Below are positions 63,712-64,000 of a stretch of 64,000 nucleotides of DNA, in pieces. Source of the DNA: UBA7803 sp963822255 (lineage in GTDB: Bacteria; Pseudomonadota; Gammaproteobacteria; Pseudomonadales; Azotimanducaceae); NCBI GenBank assembly GCA_963822255.1, contig CAWGGV010000009.1:620001-684000 (forward strand). The letters run 5' to 3'. The translations under genes were made by a program, and so were the position numbers. The notes below the pieces were generated by a model. It made no database searches. It saw only the letters and a program-made list of their open reading frames with translations, and was not told where the DNA came from. Positions within the stretch are counted from its first letter, which is position 1. Each line of letters starts with the position of its first letter.

Positions 63712-64000
63712 ATGAGACAAGCACTTGCAGGGTTGCTCGGGACGGCGTGCATGGCCTTGGCGCCGGTTGCTGCCTGGGCCCACCACGCCTTCGGCGCCGA
63801 GTTCGATCCGAACCGGCCGCTGGTGCTGAAAGGGCCCGTGACCAAGGTGGAATGGGTGAATCCGCACACCTGGATTCACATGGAGATCACGAAAGAAGAC
63901 GGCAGCAAAGAAGACTGGATGGTGGAGGGGGGCACGCCGAACACGCTGCTGCGCAACGGCCTGACCAAGCAATCCCTCCAGCCCGGCACGCAAATCGTCG
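63712..64000 (+). CDS. DUF6152 family secreted protein (partial)
   Basis: The first 96 residues of a protein cut by the window end. A signal peptide (LLGTACMALAPVAAWA) precedes HHAFGAEFDPNRPLVLKGPVTKVEWVNPHTWIHMEI, the characteristic DUF6152 opening with conserved HH and VEWxNPHxW. DUF6152 proteins are about 120-130 residues, small and periplasmic, often coded beside the tandem secreted proteins seen here. ATG 63712 was chosen because the AAGGAG Shine-Dalgarno sequence is about 10 bases upstream; the ATG at 63703 is too close to it. Confidence 0.85.
   Translation, partial: MRQALAGLLGTACMALAPVAAWAHHAFGAEFDPNRPLVLKGPVTKVEWVNPHTWIHMEITKEDGSKEDWMVEGGTPNTLLRNGLTKQSLQPGTQIV

Overview
The window is a GC-rich, gene-dense bacterial chromosome segment. 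TonB-dependent uptake, Lol-type and OmpA-type lipoproteins, a SPOR-like protein and a lytic transglycosylase indicate a Gram-negative cell. The family mix (DUF6491, DUF6152, DUF4398 plus OmpA, DUF3300, TcuA, hybrid kinases) suggests a free-living gammaproteobacterium, perhaps near Steroidobacterales, Woeseiales or Xanthomonadales; this placement is inference. I see no rRNA, tRNA, CRISPR array, phage or insertion sequence.

Layout. 1-10.3 kb: the end of a YhaN/SMC-like ATPase, an MFS transporter, small secreted and membrane proteins, a thioredoxin-fold protein read through an in-frame UGA (candidate selenoprotein), a carboxymuconolactone-decarboxylase-like protein, and leftward genes for a DUF2891 protein, a lipoprotein, a ClpP-fold periplasmic protein and an acyl-CoA ligase. 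10.4-18.1 kb: a stretch where nearly every gene is broken by frameshifts (AsmA-like, OmpA-like, ATP-dependent DNA ligase, KaiC-like ATPase). 18.1-25.2 kb: a hybrid histidine kinase overlapping the KaiC-like gene, then a cobalamin riboswitch, a BtuB-like receptor, a frameshifted metallopeptidase and a membrane-anchored AraC regulator. 25.3-28.8 kb: a MacB-type ABC cluster whose adaptor has lost its middle. 28.8-39.8 kb: a TcuA-like flavoprotein, a GGDEF/EAL protein, an AAA/TPR protein with two downstream genes (unknown, RDD), a membrane protein and a DUF72 protein. 39.9-46.2 kb: a second permease pair without an ATPase, a carboxylesterase, a DUF1697 protein and a frameshifted sulfatase. 46.3-49.3 kb: a START-domain protein and a frameshifted hybrid kinase.

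49.4-56.0 kb holds the most interesting locus: nine leftward genes, mostly overlapping by 4-14 nt. They encode a glycine-zipper envelope protein, a helical periplasmic protein, a Cys-rich lipoprotein, a MotA/TolQ/ExbB-like channel subunit, an ExbD-like partner, a DUF4384-like protein, a proline-rich SPOR-like protein, a lytic transglycosylase and a secreted protein resembling the first gene at its C-terminus. This looks like an ion-motive-force-powered envelope machine that I cannot assign to a described system. Paralogous hybrid kinases flank it, and an OmpR/PmrA-like direct repeat upstream recurs before the nearby DUF3300 gene.

59.4-64 kb: a DUF3300 protein, a small membrane protein, and an operon of two related secreted proteins plus a DUF6152 protein cut by the window end. 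Frameshifts are concentrated in 10.7-17.6, 23.4-25.6 and 44.6-48.0 kb. Since each protein stays recognisable across frames, sequencing or assembly indels are at least as likely as decay.
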